A stretch of DNA of 64,000 nt, from positions 3,087,364 through 3,151,363 of the forward strand of contig OY754978.1 of NCBI GenBank assembly GCA_963576475.1. Reading direction: 5' to 3'. The notes below the pieces were generated by a model. It did not search any database and was not told the origin of the DNA. It worked only from the letters and a program-made list of their open reading frames with translations. Shown piece after piece: positions 21,868 through 34,315 of this stretch (position 1 is the stretch's first letter; every line of letters begins with the position of its first letter). The stretch comes from Molanna angustata (taxonomy: Eukaryota > Arthropoda > Insecta > Trichoptera > Molannidae). The position numbers were made by a program, and so were the translations under genes.

Positions 21868-22110
21868 GGAATTTTTTTTTTTTTTTTAACATGTCTACGT
21901 AGGGGACGCCAGCTATTAGGATTTGGGTCCATTTTACTCTTCCGAAGAAGCGCACTACGTAGCGTTGGGAGGGGTTTGCAATCTAGAAAAGAGTTTATTA
22001 ATTCGGATTTTAAAAAGACCCGGGTTGTACGAAGATGGAAACACAGAATTCGGAAGATCGTTCCACAGTCGGGCTGCTGTGGAATTGATATTTAATTGCG
22101 ATTACATTTT
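21868..22110 (-). mobile_element. LINE C-terminal fragment
   Basis: Minus strand reads AARLWNDLPNSVFPSSYNP, then LFKIRINKLFSRLQTPPN, the terminal motif of CR1/Jockey-group polymerases, followed by an A-rich 3' end near 21870. 5'-truncated; lies in a gp78 intron. Confidence 0.7.
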
Positions 22111-22274
22111 GACAACAACTTAAATCTCAAAGATACGAATATCAAAACTAACCAAATGTAAAACATCTATTAAAGCCTCTGTTAAGTCACAGCTGTAATC
22201 TGTTTTTTCTTATTAATTTTAAACTCTCCTGTGTCTCAATGACATTTCAATCTTATTCCATTAATTCAATTTTA

Positions 22275-22400
22275 ACCCGGTGTGGAGACACAGTTTTCAA
22301 TTGTGCTTTCAGTCTGGACCTGTGAGACGATAAACATCACAAATCTCCAGAATGTGGCAACTTGTTATCGGAAGCATGTTAAATAATATATGATATAGAA
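22275..22400 (+). mobile_element. SINE family 2, 3' part
   Basis: Starts within the body at GTGGAGACACAG and includes CTCCAGAATGTGGCAACTTG; the tRNA head is missing (5' truncation). Confidence 0.75.
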
Positions 22401-22542
22401 CTTGTTAGTTTTCCGAAATCCATATTAAAAAAAAGACTTTCTTTTCTCTACTCGGCATCAATCCTACTCGTTAATAGAATGACTAAGTTGAAAGTATACA
22501 AAACAAGAATGTTAAAAGAAGAAAGGGTGTTACTATACATAC

Positions 22543-22649
22543 CTGTCTGGCCATTGCGTCTATCTGTGAGTTGGTAGCTTGTGGCATGGGACGCATGATG
22601 TGTGTCACTTCCACGGAGAAGCTGGGCAACCAGGAAACGTAACGAGAAC
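22543..22649 (-). CDS. AMFR: gp78/AMFR E3 ligase, exon 6 of those seen
   Basis: Residues about 349-384. The join with the preceding exon gives FHFDGSRYVSWLPSFSVEV, a motif strongly conserved in gp78 between RING and CUE domains. It ends NSQIDAMARQ, the start of CUE helix 1. Acceptor TTTTAG (22651-22650), donor ACAG/GTATG (22542), phase 1 in and 0 out. Confidence 0.95.
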
Positions 22650-22916
22650 CTAAAATGGTGCAAAATTATTGACCCATGTATGCCCATAAACCATATATAT
22701 TATAAAAAATAATGATACAATATGTAAGTAAGAAAAAAATATATAAATTATATGCCCCACATTGGGTGCCACTTATCAACATCGTCATATATTCCTTGTA
22801 CTGCTTAAAAATTCAAATAGATCAAAAGATTTGTATCCAAGTTTAATGGATTGCTAATCCAAAGTGTATATATTTCAGCTATCAACCTCTCTATTAAGAC
22901 AAATTAAGTTCATTAC

Positions 22917-23050
22917 CATCAAAGTGGAAGAAGTGATTGGGCTGACGAGGTTGTGTGGGAGGCTCAGAGGATCGTGTGGACCACAAGGAGAGTCCCATGC
23001 GACATGTGGGACATGAAGTGTCCTGCTGAAGCCACGAAGACAGACACCAA
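22917..23050 (-). CDS. AMFR: gp78/AMFR E3 ligase, exon 5 of those seen (RING second half)
   Basis: Residues about 304-348. Completes the RING-H2 domain with NWCLSSWLQQDTSCPTC, supplying zinc ligands C6 (Cys306), C7 (Cys317) and C8 (Cys320), and ends NHFFHFD. The stretch between RING and NHFFHFD is about 25 residues, clearly shorter than in the vertebrate protein. Acceptor TTGCAG (23052-23051), donor GATG/GTAATG (22916). Confidence 0.95.
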
Positions 23051-23154
23051 CTGCAATAAAGATAAAACTCTCATTAATAAACAGTGAGTTGTAAGTGTAA
23101 AATCCTTAATGATGAATTGAAACTCGTTGTTTTCTCTATTTACTATTACAATCA

Positions 23155-23470
23155 TCATCAGCCCGTGTTTACCCACAGCAGGACTCCATTCCTCTTTCCT
23201 GTGTAATAATTTGGACTGTGTATCCAGTCATTCCTCTTACTGTCTTCTTGTTTAATGGCTAAGATTATCCTTTCCATTTTTCTTTATGCTACTCGTAGTT
23301 TGTTGGCAAACAGTTTGGTTAAGGTTGTAGTTTTCATGCCATAAGTGAATACTGATAGAACATACTGCTCAAACACATTTGACTTCAGGGAATTTGGTAT
23401 GGGGCTACGAAAAGTACGATTGAGTTTCCCAAAGACCTCCCATGCGAGACTTATTATTCTCTCTATTTCG
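23155..23470 (-). mobile_element. RTE-type LINE fragment
   Basis: Minus strand reads EIERIISLAWEVFGKLNRTF, FEQYVLSVFTYGMKTTTLT and KMERI, aligned with the AWxAFGKL and VLPVLTYGxET motifs of the other RTE copies here. Several stops. Confidence 0.75.
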
Positions 23471-24120
23471 ATGTTGTATTATACAATATACATTATAATA
23501 CAGTAAGTGTCACACAAATAATGGACGAAACCATCCTGCGTCATTCACCCATACACACTACACACTAACACTAAGTGTCGCTCTCATAAGTCATTATGTT
23601 CGAGTATCTTACAGTTAGTCTCGGATAGAGTTCAATCAACATAAACATTTTAGTGTAAATTGTTTATACTGTAGCGAGTGAGACAGTGTATATCATTCAC
23701 GTTTGTCAAGAAACTCTTCGAAATGACAGACTCATTAAGAAGAATGACGAACAATTATAAAAGACAATCGTTTACGAATATATCGGGAAACTCTCCGAAA
23801 TAACCAACTCGTAAATTAATCAAACATATTCATAAAGTATAATTTAATGGGTCAAGTTGTAAATGTCAAACGGAAGCCGGCACACTTTTGTTTACATTGA
23901 ACCGATCAAGTGCAAGTACGGGAACATCCGATGCTTAAATTGAGAGTGCATTGCCCGACTAACACAATGGTATAATGTTGGGTTGACATACATTTGCATA
24001 CAATCCGCATTGTTGAACGGAAAAAAACAATAAAATAATATTGAAACAATATTAAAAAGAGGTCATTGACAATGAAATATTTTATTTATATTTTGTACTA
24101 TGTTAAATATTAATTTCACA
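23470..24120. other. Unassigned intron sequence
   Basis: Between RTE and SINE fragments in the RING-domain intron. No gene or known repeat recognised. Confidence 0.4.
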
Positions 24121-24290
24121 CAAACCCATTAACATGTTGTAACATACTGCAGACTTACATTTATAGTCACACAGATGCAGACTGAAAACACAATTAAAGA
24201 CTGTGTCTTCACCGGAAAACGAACCCAGGACCTTTTGCTCAAAAGTCAGATGTCTAACCATGTCAGACATGAAGGCCAACTATCCGAATA
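24120..24290 (-). mobile_element. SINE family 2 copy, diverged
   Basis: Minus strand contains GGCCTTCATGTCTGACATGG, a B-box region (GGTTCGTTTTCC) and the body. Inside an intron of gp78, same orientation as the gene. Confidence 0.7.
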
Positions 24291-25014
24291 AGTTATAATA
24301 ATATTTCACTTCATTTCAATAAAACAATTTTGCTATGATCACCGGCTCAGAATAGTGCTTCCACTATTTTCTTTGATCATCGTTTTCGGGTGCTCTTAAG
24401 AGTTGTGTAATTGAAAATACAACAGGCAACAATAACATCTCACATAGTTCAGCAATGAGGTTCACCATCACACATTCTGTATGTAGTGCCTATTTGGGTG
24501 AGAGGTGACTGGACATGACGCTTGTGTCGTGGTTCCTTTTATAAGGTCATACACACCCGCACATCAGTCGCTGGTTACCCTGAATTGAGGGATATGTCAT
24601 GATGGTATTAATGAATGAATGAAAAAAAAAACGAAATCGACTGACAGATGAATTTCAACCGACAGTTCTATACATGGTTCTATATGATATTGTGCAAAAC
24701 AATTTAAAAAATATATATTTACATAACGTTTCGAAATCATTCCTTCGTGAAAAAAATTGAAAATACGTTGCATTAGGAAATGAACGAACTCGAGGCTAAA
24801 AATCTTACCATTCATTGTGCCAGCCACTGACATTATTGTAAAATTGTCGTGTCTTAATTTAAAAATCTAAGATCCAAGATACATGGACTGCTTGTAGCAG
24901 TCCATGTATCTTGTCCATACAATTATTACTGTAATGCGAGAATTCGTCATATTAAATACTTTAAGAATAGGTAATTAAAGATTTTTAAAACATAAATATT
25001 CAACATTCGTTGCA

Positions 25015-25115
25015 ATATGTCCCAAGATAGAAAAATGTGGCGCTTGGTTCTCTCTTATTAGGTACCCTGTGAGGGACATAGCATGATAGTATGTGTGTAC
25101 GTAAATATTCAGGAA
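25015..25115 (+). repeat. LINE-end repeat fragment
   Basis: AAGATAGAAAAATGTGGCGC followed by GGTTCTCTCT and GAGGGACATAGCATGATAGT matches the ends at 52940-53015 and 60065-60115 (GGATAGAAAAATGTGGCG, GCGAGGGACATGGCGTGATG). Confidence 0.6.
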
Positions 25116-25267
25116 TCCTCCTCAGAGCCTCATCTTAGTTGTTGTATTTATTATACAAGCAATATTCTCGCCTCGCCATGGGATTATTCCCAGCGAGACA
25201 GTCATAAAAAATGACAGTAAATTACATTAACAAGTTTAGTTTAAAAAGTCAATAAAAATATAATTAC

Positions 25268-25378
25268 TTGTGAAAAAGATGTCCGCATGGCAGTTTTCGT
25301 GCTGTTTCCATTTTCTCCCAACAGATGGCGCAGTTGTCAGAGTTATCAGCCAGTTCTTCGTTGGTCGCCATCGGATAG
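25268..25378 (-). CDS. AMFR: gp78/AMFR E3 ligase, exon 4 of those seen (RING first half)
   Basis: Residues about 267-303. MATNEELADNSDNCAICWEK then ARKLPCGHLFH gives the first half of the RING-H2: C1 Cys283, C2 Cys286, C3 Cys298, H4 His300, H5 His303. CAICW and RKLPCGHLFH are near-identical to human gp78 and set it apart from HRD1. The RING recruits the E2 (Ube2g2) for ER-associated degradation at the cytosolic face. Acceptor TTGCGCAG (25380-25379), donor CACAA/GTAATT (25267). Confidence 0.97.
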
Positions 25379-25974
25379 CTGCGCAACAAATTAACAACAA
25401 TTAAATTAAGAACAATGAAACACTCTTCTGGTATTAAACAAATACCAGCCAATTGAATGGTGAGTCGACAATGTGGGATGAACATCACACCATCGTGTGA
25501 GTTTGCTAATTTATTAAATAAACGAAAACAGAGATATTGAACGGGTCATTTTTATAAAAGATATTCACAATTCAATGCAGTGAATATTCTTAACATATTA
25601 TAAATTCAATATTGTCTTCTTTCCCTCTTATAGTACTTCTTTTATTAACTTAGTATCTAAGAAAATAAAAAGGTTGATGCGCATCTCATAGGTCGATAGT
25701 CTCCAATTTTATTTTTTATTATTAAACAAATCAATACAAATTAACATATAAATTACAAATTAAAAAGGTTTACAAGTTCCACGATATGATTCATAATAAC
25801 CTTCTTTAATTGAGATAAAATCTCGTGGTAAAAGAGGGGAGTATCTATTTTGTATTGTTACATTCACCAAAACATTGCACATCTACTAACAAAAACTAAG
25901 AATCTATACAAAAACAAGAATGAAATAAACAAAATTAAATCAGTACAGATGAATGAGTTCTAAATGATGGAGAA

Positions 25975-26135
25975 AGAGAGAGTTGCTGATCGCTGTCAAG
26001 AGACGCAAGCTGCATCATTTTGGCCACATATTCCATGGTGATAGATATGCCCTTATACAACTTATAGCAGAGGGAAAAATAACAAAATGGAGATCAAAAA
26101 AAACAATAGAAGGTACACAACCACCGATACTCTTT
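25975..26135 (+). mobile_element. LINE fragment (RTE-like tail)
   Basis: Reads AVKRRKLHHFGHIFHGDRYA and LIAEGKITKWRSKK, the RxLxxFGHI...GKI motif of RTE-like polymerase tails; truncated. Confidence 0.6.
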
Positions 26136-26229
26136 AATGTTTTGTTGTCATTTAAAGTTTATGCTCTCTCCAATGTGCTAAGGATAGTCCCTGTTTTACA
26201 TTGGGAGCTATCAGTAAACTAAAATAACA

Positions 26230-27345
26230 AAGTTATTTTAAATAAACTTATAGCATAGTTCCACTAAGAAGATTGGTTCACAAACTCCACCACTTGGGTA
26301 TAAGGGGTAGACTACTCTCATGGATCAGTAGTTTTCTCAATGGCAGAACCTTCCAAACCAGAGTTGGTGGCGAATTGTCAAGCGAGAGACGGGTGTTGAG
26401 CTCCGTTCCTCAGGGATCTGTGCTGGGTACGGTTCTTTTCACTTTGTACATCTCAGACCTACCATCATTTATTGAGAGCTCGGTGCAACTGTTTGCTGAT
26501 GACACCAAGTTCTTTGGAAACCCTCTTACAGACGCTGTTCAGATACAAAGGGATCTAGATGCTGTACTGACTTGGACCAAAGAGTGGTTGCTCCATCTTA
26601 ATGTTGCTCCATCTAATCACAGTGCTACATTTGGGCAATACGAACCCAAAGATTGTATACACCCTAGATGGCATCCAACTTAAACCGGTCCAAGAGCAGA
26701 AGGATTTGGGTGTATCTCATAACTTAAAATGGGAGTCACACTTAATAGCAATGACCAAGAAAGCTAACAGTGTCATGTATCTCATTAAGAGAGCTTTCAG
26801 TTGTCTTCCACCTGCTCTACTTGTTAAATTATACAAGACGTATCTGATACCAATTATTGAGTATGGGTTTCAGATTTGGAATCCATATTTCGAGAAGGAT
26901 ATTCAGTTGGTGGAGAGAGTGCAGAGAAAATTTACGAAATCGGCTGCAGGTTTGAGTAATCTGTCCTATGAGGAAAGACTGGATGCCCTGAATTTGACAA
27001 CCTTGGCTGACAGAAGGAGGAGAGGAGACCTGATAGAGACATACAAAATTCTGAATGATTACTATGACTGCCCGGTGCTTCATACTATGTTTCATCTGAA
27101 CAGGAATACACATCTGAGAGGACATACTCTAAAATTAGACAAATGCAATTTCAGGATGAATCCAAAAAAGAATTTCCTGAGTAATAGAGTTGTGAATGAT
27201 TAGAATGGACTTCCACAGTGTCTGGTTGTTGCCGATAGTGTAAATGGTTTTAAAAATGGACTTGACAAAGTGTTGTGAAATTGTCATTGTCTGGGTACAT
27301 CAGCTACAGCTGCCTGCCCAGGAACAAATAATAATAATAATGATA
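26230..27345 (+). mobile_element. CR1-like LINE, 5'-truncated, broken
   Basis: Reverse-transcriptase C-terminal two thirds: HLGIRGRLLSWISSFLNGR, SVPQGSVLGTVLFTLYISDL, catalytic LFADDTKFF, then after a frameshift near 26640 QKDLGVSHNLKWESH, YLIPIIEYGFQIWNP and RGDLIETYKIL. The polymerase reading frame has a stop at 27203 although the reading NGLPQCLVVADSVNGF continues. Ends in an ATA/ATG microsatellite near 27340. CR1-group by its motifs; inactive. Antisense to gp78 in the intron upstream of the first RING exon. Confidence 0.85.
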
Positions 27346-27510
27346 ACGGGTTCGATTCCCGGTGGAGACACAGGTTTATAAGTGTGTTTTCAGTCTGGCT
27401 CTGTGAGACGATTAATATCGTAAGTCTCCAGAATGTGGCAACTTGTTAATGGGTGCGTGTTAAATTGATATTTGAAATAGTACATGTTAGTTGCCCGAAA
27501 AGTAATGTAA
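27346..27510 (+). mobile_element. SINE family 2 copy, 5'-truncated
   Basis: Starts at GGTTCGATTCCCGGTGGAGA (B box) immediately after the CR1-like LINE tail and runs to CCCGAAAAGTAATG. Confidence 0.75.
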
Positions 27511-28324
27511 AATAAAATAATGGGACCTGGGCATTCAGAACTCGTTCTTTTGTTGTAGAAATTTTTTCTACAATAACAAACAACAAACGTCAAATCCCAT
27601 ACAAAAAAAATTAGCGCTTGGCGATAACGAACAGCGTTTTCAATTTGACTTGGGGGCAAGGTAGTCAGTTAAAGGGGAACCATAATAAAATATAATATGA
27701 GAAAAAGGAAAATGAATCACTTAACTAATTCTATATGTAGTTAGATTACATAATATATATATATAGCTATTGACATTGGCCTTTGATGTCAATAATGTTA
27801 CAAACCTTGGATTAATAATTTATGTTAAATAGATTTATTATGTAATACAACATGGATATTTATGTACTTACACTAATCATTAATAATTATAAATAACATA
27901 TTTTAAATTGTCTACAATAAATGATGCTATTTTGACTTGAGTCCAGTGACTGACTTATATTATAATTGCTGATTTTTGATATGTATTAGGGATTGCAAAT
28001 GCTGGATCCAGCACATTTTACAGCTCGCTGGATCCACAATTAATCAATCTTCAAAATAATGAAGTAAAATTCTATGTTGCTTTGAAACACCCACAGAACA
28101 TAGGAATACACGTAAGACATATAGACAGTTAGAATCAGCAATAGTTCCAATATACCTATAACAAGTAAATCATAATTCATTAAATTAGCCTTTTAGAATA
28201 AAAATTAAACTACGTAACAATAGCATTCACAGTGTATATACTATCTTTCATTGATAATAGTTATTTACGTGGAGCTGACTGTTCCATGGGACACAAATAT
28301 TACAAAAGACTACCAATACAAGGC

Positions 28325-28520
28325 AAACAAGTTTGAGCGCCATGGCACAATTGGTAAGCAGTTCGGTTTCTGCACGAGTGTCCTGGGTTCGATTTCCAGT
28401 AGAGGAGAAATTTATTTCTCATGCAAATATTACTTCTCTGAGCTGGAAACTGGTTATTTGGAAGAAATTGCTATACGGCAATAGACTCGCCACTTGCGCA
28501 GGGCACTGTGCCAACTGTGC
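28325..28520 (+). mobile_element. tRNA-derived SINE (family 3)
   Basis: Head CGCCATGGCACAATTGGTAA with B box GGTTCGATTTCC, then the body AGAGGAGAAATTTATTTCTC and GCCACTTGCGCAGGGC. Matches the minus-strand copy at 59037-59225 and, more weakly, 48720-48965. Confidence 0.8.
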
Positions 28521-28559
28521 CACGGCGGTCGGTTTAAGTACAAGGAACTGGTAGATAAA

Positions 28560-28835
28560 ACAGTTCAAAATGGCTTTGCACAAATATAAATATGCTGTAG
28601 AGGTGGGGGCGAGAGTCCTGCCCGTAAAGTCTTTATATTCCTACTTTAAGGACCTAGGTCAATCTAGGGGTAAAATAAACGACTGGATAGAGTGGTAAAA
28701 GCATCATTGTCTGTGTTCTATTGTATTTGGTTGCGCAGGGGAGTGGAATATCAGTCGGAGGTTGGTGGGTGAGTGGTGAGCGTGACTCAAGCATTAAAGG
28801 GGCTCCTTAATTTGCATACATGGTCGCAAGCCCAT
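28560..28835 (+). repeat. Dispersed repeat family V
   Basis: Contains GTTGCGCAGGGGAGTGGA followed by CAGTCGGAGGTTGGTGGGTG and ACATGGTCGCAAGC. The same blocks occur in reverse at 62510-62775. Class not determined. Confidence 0.7.
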
Positions 28836-29329
28836 GTGTCTCGCCTGAATTTGTGAATCCATTGAAACCACGATTGCCTTTCTCTTTTGTATCTTGTTAG
28901 AAGTGCATTGTGAAAAACATGCTTCAGAATAATTATTATTAACAAAAAATTTTCTATGTAGAAGGAAAAACATCTCACAATTATTGTTGACTTGCTTTTA
29001 TCAAACACTTGAAGGTGTTGAGGCTCTTTGAGAATATGTTCATTAAAAAATATAAGATTCCATGTTAAATTATAACAACTTCATTTGAAGAAGTTACACC
29101 TAAAACTAATATCCAAGACATCTGGAGATATACTAATCTGACAAAACCCCTTAAAAGGGGAATAGTGACACTAGTCCCTGTTGTATACTTACATAATGAC
29201 TGATATAGGTAGTTGGATGTGACGCTCGTCGCTTGTAATAACGCAAAAAAATTGACTCTAATAAAATTTCAAGGCTCATACGAAAATGTTGCGTCACAAA
29301 ATGCTCGTAGCGCAACACAAAAAAAATCG

Positions 29330-29515
29330 ACTCAAATTATAATAGCCATCATCATCGTCATTGGCCCTACGGCCCATTGTGGGCCTTGGCCTCCTTCAGA
29401 ATCCATTCTTCCCTACACTCTGCGGCTCTCTTCCAGTTGGTAAGGCCCAGCGCTCTTATATCAGCCTCCACATCGTGCCGACCAGAGGTTTACCACGTAT
29501 AAAGGCAACCTAAAA
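29330..29515 (-). mobile_element. LINE 3'-end fragment
   Basis: GATGATGATGG tail followed on the minus strand by GGGCCAATG... GGCCCACAATGGGCC and GGCACGATGTGGAGGC. Resembles ends of non-LTR elements in this window that finish in (GAT)n. Confidence 0.45.
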
Positions 29516-31430
29516 TAGACAAAAACTCTCGAGGATTCTTTGAGAGGGTACTATATTTTAATGCCAGATGTCTTAGAAGTTTGGAATTAAGATATAATAT
29601 AACTTTGAATAATTTCTGTCCGCTAAATTTCGTTATTGATACACACGTTTTTTACATGTAAAAAACATGATTTTTAATCTTCCCAGAAATCGAGTTTTTT
29701 CTCATTTTGTATGAAAATTTGAATTTTCAAACTTAAATATCTGGATTCCTAGACGATTATATTCCATCAAATAAATGAGGTGTAATATCTATCGAGCCAA
29801 TGAATATCTCGGCAAAATTTGATGGTCATAGGATATAAGGGAAAAAAGTGAAAAAGTTCGTGTACTTATATATGTTCCGCAAGTTTTTCGTAGTGACGGT
29901 ACTTTAATACATTTTTTTGTATGTAAAATTTTCAGTACAATTTTTGTATGGGAATTTTAGTATACATAGGTATTTGAGTACAGGTGAAAGGTGGTTGGGA
30001 CTTGCGTCACGGGCCCTTACTAACGTGGGCCCATGATATTGAAAAAAAGTCATTGTCATGGAGAAATGTTTTGCTTAATGTCCAAAAATATTAATCAATA
30101 TAATAATAGTTTTATCAGACAATTAAGGAAAGATATTATTTATTCATTCTATTTTCTAAGTTCTCTTATATTCATTAGAATATTTCCTTTTTAAAATACT
30201 AAAATTTAAGTTTAATTAATTTAAGTTAAGAAAAATAAATTTGAGTTTAAGAAAATCCTTCATAATCCAGCTGGATTGTTATCCGTAGTAGGTATGTTCA
30301 TTGTTTTCCTTCTTAAATCTTTTGCCGTTACAGATCTTAGATTAACTTAATTTAAAATTTTTACAATATCCCTGAGTAGAGTATCCCTGATTACAAAACA
30401 CGTCTCTACATTGCATTAAAACTTGTATAGAAATGTATTTCCACAGTAAATATTGAAATGATGTAAACAAAAGCGTCTACAGATTGAAAGAAACATCAAT
30501 AGTATATATTATTTGCATAATAAATAATACTGTAAAATATACCCAATGTTTTATAATCAACAATAATATTAATATGATTTATCAACACAGAAAAAGAAAT
30601 AACACTCAAAGATAAGAAAAACAAATGTGTTGTCAAACAAGATAAATATGACAAATACATTTAAGGAAGAAACTAAGCTACTTGACTATTACAGACCGTT
30701 CCACTTAACAACTCATTTTGTATTGGCAAGCATACATAGTCGACAAACTAGCCAATTTAGTTCTACGAATTTACTTAAATTTTAAATCTCTCGCTGCTCT
30801 GCAAATTTACGAAGACATTGCTTTTACAAATGAATTTTAAACTCATTTGATTGTTTTTGGGGGTGTGTCAAATAATAGCTTTTATTATTCTTACTTTGTG
30901 ACAATTACTACAGAATTCAGTTATCCAACTTAGCGTGATCTATATGTTTTATTTTATTTTATGAAAAGGGTACATGGACAGACATCCAGCTCACAATTTT
31001 AATAAATAGAAAATATTATTGGTTATTATTAATTTTAGTTTCTTACATCTGACAAAACTAAGAAATTTTACCAACACAAAGATAAAAAAAGGATTATTAA
31101 CTGAAACGCACTATAACAAATTGTTTATTAATGTCGCTGTTGACTAAATGATGAAATAGAGTAAAAAATGTTATCATGAAGATGATGCAAAATGCTATTT
31201 ATTTAAATATTTTTAATACTAAGAGAGTATCTTAAGTTTTAACACTTTTTGACCAAAATTATTATTATTGGATAAAAAAAATATCATATGGAAACATGTT
31301 CAAACATCGTTTGAAAAAATTTAAGTGAATTTTATTTCCATCGATAGTTTTGGAAAAATCAAAATGATGCTGGGTCTGAAAGTCATTAGTGAAACATTAT
31401 AACTAACATTTTTTGCATAGGTTTATTCAA
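29515..31430. other. Unassigned AT-rich intron sequence
   Basis: About 1.9 kb of the gp78 intron without recognisable coding or repeat signatures, apart from short simple AT tracts. Confidence 0.4.
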
Positions 31431-31434
31431 AAAA

Positions 31435-31800
31435 TAAACGAGTGGGTTGTGGCCAACCCTAAACTCCTCACTAACAAGTCATTCCATTAAGTATTCAAAT
31501 TTTGTATAGAAAATTTTCAGCATTTTCATGAAATGAGTTGGTTAAATTATTTTTTATTTAAATATTTTATTATGAAAACTTGATAACTCTTCAATGCCAT
31601 TTTATGAAAGTGATGTGCCTTTTTACGAATTTCAAAATAAAAATTTCAAATTTTAATTTTCCTGAGCTTGGGGTCACTTTGAAATATTTCACAGTTAAAA
31701 AAATTGAGAATCACTATTCATATATCCTTCAAAATCTAATGAGAATTGAATGAGTACTTTAGTCTATAATCGATAGAGTAAAATGAACACGTCGTGTCAT
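31435..31800 (+). repeat. Repeat family G, partial copy
   Basis: Starts GAGTGGGTTGTGGCCAACCC and CTCCTCACTAACAAGTCATT, through CTGAGCTTGGGGTCACTTTG, to TAATCGATAGAGTAAAATGA. Collinear with 33172-32750 read in reverse and with 53373-53760. Confidence 0.8.
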
Positions 31801-32215
31801 TAAAACAATATAATACAACAACATGCTAGAAAAAGCGAAACAAAACTGGCTAACATATCAGGACAAAATCATGCAAAATCAATGATCCCAGGCTTCTCAG
31901 CTAAAAGATCTAAACAAATTCTTACTCTTAACAGAGAAAACATAAGAATTCTAATCAGAATACTGACTGGACATTGTAGATTAAATAAACACCTATGCAC
32001 AATGAACTTAGCAGACATGCATCTATGCAGATTCTGCCTAGACAGACATGAAACTCTGCTACACCTGCTCAAGGACTGTGGACCACTCATGCAAACAAGA
32101 GCCAGAATATTTGGCACTCACATCGCTGATAAAACACAAATCAGAGAAGCCAGCCCAATGAAGATCTTAAGATTCATTCGAGAGATTGGACTATGGGATG
32201 ACCTCTAGAAGCCAA
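31800..32215 (+). mobile_element. LINE C-terminal zinc-knuckle fragment
   Basis: Frame 31882-32208 contains LTGHCRLNKHLCTMNLADM and CRFCLDRHETLLHLLKDC, the C-x2-C-x7-H-x4-C-type motif that ends the ORF2 of R1/Jockey-like LINEs with an RNase H domain. Truncated; inserted between copies of repeat family G. Confidence 0.75.
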
Positions 32216-32621
32216 TCATTCACAATGAGCTACATATGAAGCTGACGTGAAGAAACCGCTAGAAGGATTTATATATAAAAAAAAAAACATAATTTTTACT
32301 CTCCACTACTATAGAATGTGCTCAAAATATTATCAGTTTTTTCATACCATAACGATCGCAAAAATTACCACTGTGTGTGTGTGTGTATGACCAGAACAAT
32401 GACGAATTTTAATAATTTTGGTCTCATTTCTAAACAATGGAGGCAGTTCCTAAATTATAAAGTTACATAACACAGAAATATTTGTACACATAAAATTTTG
32501 TCAACTGACAACACTGTTTAACTATGTCAAGGTTGTGACATTCTTTCATTCAAACTACTGAATGAATTCATGTCAAACATTTCTTCATATTATACAAAAT
32601 AATAATATATATTTTTTACTC

Positions 32622-33172
32622 CTCACTAACCCAAGGGGATATAGTGGGGACTTATGATTTCGCAATTTTTAAGGGTATTTTTTTATTACAGATTATCAAC
32701 TAGTATCATGCTGAGATTGTATTCTGAAAGTTTCATCACAATGTATCTATGTGAGGGTATGCTATGTGCTGTATGCTATGTACGGGGTGTTCATTTTACT
32801 TTATCGATTATAGACTAAAGTACTCATTCGATTCTTTTCAAATTTTGCAAATATGTATATCTAATACTCGCTTGATTCCATTAGATTTTGAAGGATATCT
32901 AAATAGCGCTTCTCATTTTTTTTAACTGTTAATTATTTCTAAGTGACCCCAAGCTCAGGAAATTTAAAATTTGAAAATTTAATTTTCAAATTGATAAAAT
33001 GGCACATCACTTTTATAAAATGGCATTGAAGTTTTCATAATAAAATATGTTAATAAAAAACAATTCATCAAACTCATTTCATGAAAATACTGAATATTTT
33101 CCATACAAAATTTGAATAATTTATAGAATGACTTGTTAGTGAGGAGTTTAGCGTTGGCCACAACCCACTAGT
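32622..33172. repeat. Repeat family G, complete-looking copy
   Basis: Runs from TACTCCTCACTAACCCAAGG to GTTGGCCACAACCCACTAG. The two ends share the inverted sequence ACTCCTCACTAAC and GTTAGTGAGGAGT. No coding region. Followed directly by an inverted partial copy at 33173-33545. Length about 550 bp. Confidence 0.8.
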
Positions 33173-33545
33173 TTATTATGAAAACTTGATAATTCTTCAA
33201 TGCTAAAAAAAATCAAATTTTAATTTTCCTGAGCTCAAGGTCACTTTGAAATATTTGACAGTTGAAAAAATTGAGAAGCACTATTCAGATATCCTTCAAA
33301 ATCTAATGGGATCTAAGCGAGTATTAGATATACAAATTTCAAAAGAATCAAATAAATACTTTAGTCTATAATCAATAAAGTAGAATAAACACGTCGCACA
33401 AAACACATATCACATAGTTCACAGCACACACACACACACATATTGCGATGAAACTTTCGAAATACAATTTGCAATAAAAAAATAAACTTAAAAATTGCGA
33501 ATTTATAACTCCCTACTATTTCCCCTTGGGGTAGTGAGGAGTAAA
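33173..33545. repeat. Repeat family G, inverted partial copy
   Basis: Reverse orientation relative to 32622-33172, ending CTTGGGGTAGTGAGGAGTAA. Together they make an inverted pair with no spacer. Confidence 0.8.
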
Positions 33546-33559
33546 AATACCAATCTACC

Positions 33560-34120
33560 GCACTATTCTGTTACAAAGGTAAGTTAGTCAGACTAGGTTG
33601 GGCAGCCTTTGGGAAACTTAAACATGTCCTAAATATCAGAGATATTCCCACATGTCTGAAAAGAAAAATGTTTGAAACATGTATCCTGCCTGTGCTTACG
33701 TAGGGTCTAGAAACTATCACGCTAACTGCGAGGACCATACATAACCTAAAATGCACTCAGAGATCCATGGAAAGGCAAATGATAGACGTAAATCTAAGAG
33801 ACAAAATTAGAAATGAAGAAATCAGACGCCAGACAAAAGTTGTTGATGTCATGGATCGAGTTGCAAAACTTAAATGGCAATGGGCGGGTCATGTTGCCAG
33901 ACAGGGTACGGACAGATGGGCACCCAGAATTCTAAATTGGAGACCATGGGAAAAGGGTATAGGCCGGCCCCAGAAAAGGTATTGTCCCTGTCGCTGGAAG
34001 CAGATGGGTTCAAAAAGCCCAAAAAAAAGACGAGTGGAAGCTCTTAGAAGAGGCCTACATCCAGCAGTGGAGAGATGGCTGAGAAAGAAGAAAAAGAAGA
34101 GAAAGATAAGCAATTTGTGA
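33560..34120 (+). mobile_element. RTE-type LINE 3' fragment
   Basis: Reads WAAFGKLKHVLNIRDIP, FETCILPVLT (stop) GLETITLTARTI, then ERQMIDVNLRDKIRNEEIRR and LKWQWAGHVARQGTDRWAPR, ending in a GAA-rich tail near 34105. The in-frame TAG inside the LTYG motif and a shifted 3' end show that it is dead. The same lineage as 20823-21235. Confidence 0.85.
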
Positions 34121-34315
34121 ATGGGATTTTCAGACGAAAAATTAAATGTAATGAATTAAAATAATAGTGTATTAAAAAAGTTGGATAAAACCAGGGATAT
34201 TGTCATACATTCGAAAGTAGAAATACCTCTGAAACTAGAAAATACTCTGAAGATGCAAATATTTCTGCGAAAAAAGTCAGAAATGTTAGTAAAAAAGTAT
34301 AAAAAAAAAACTAAC

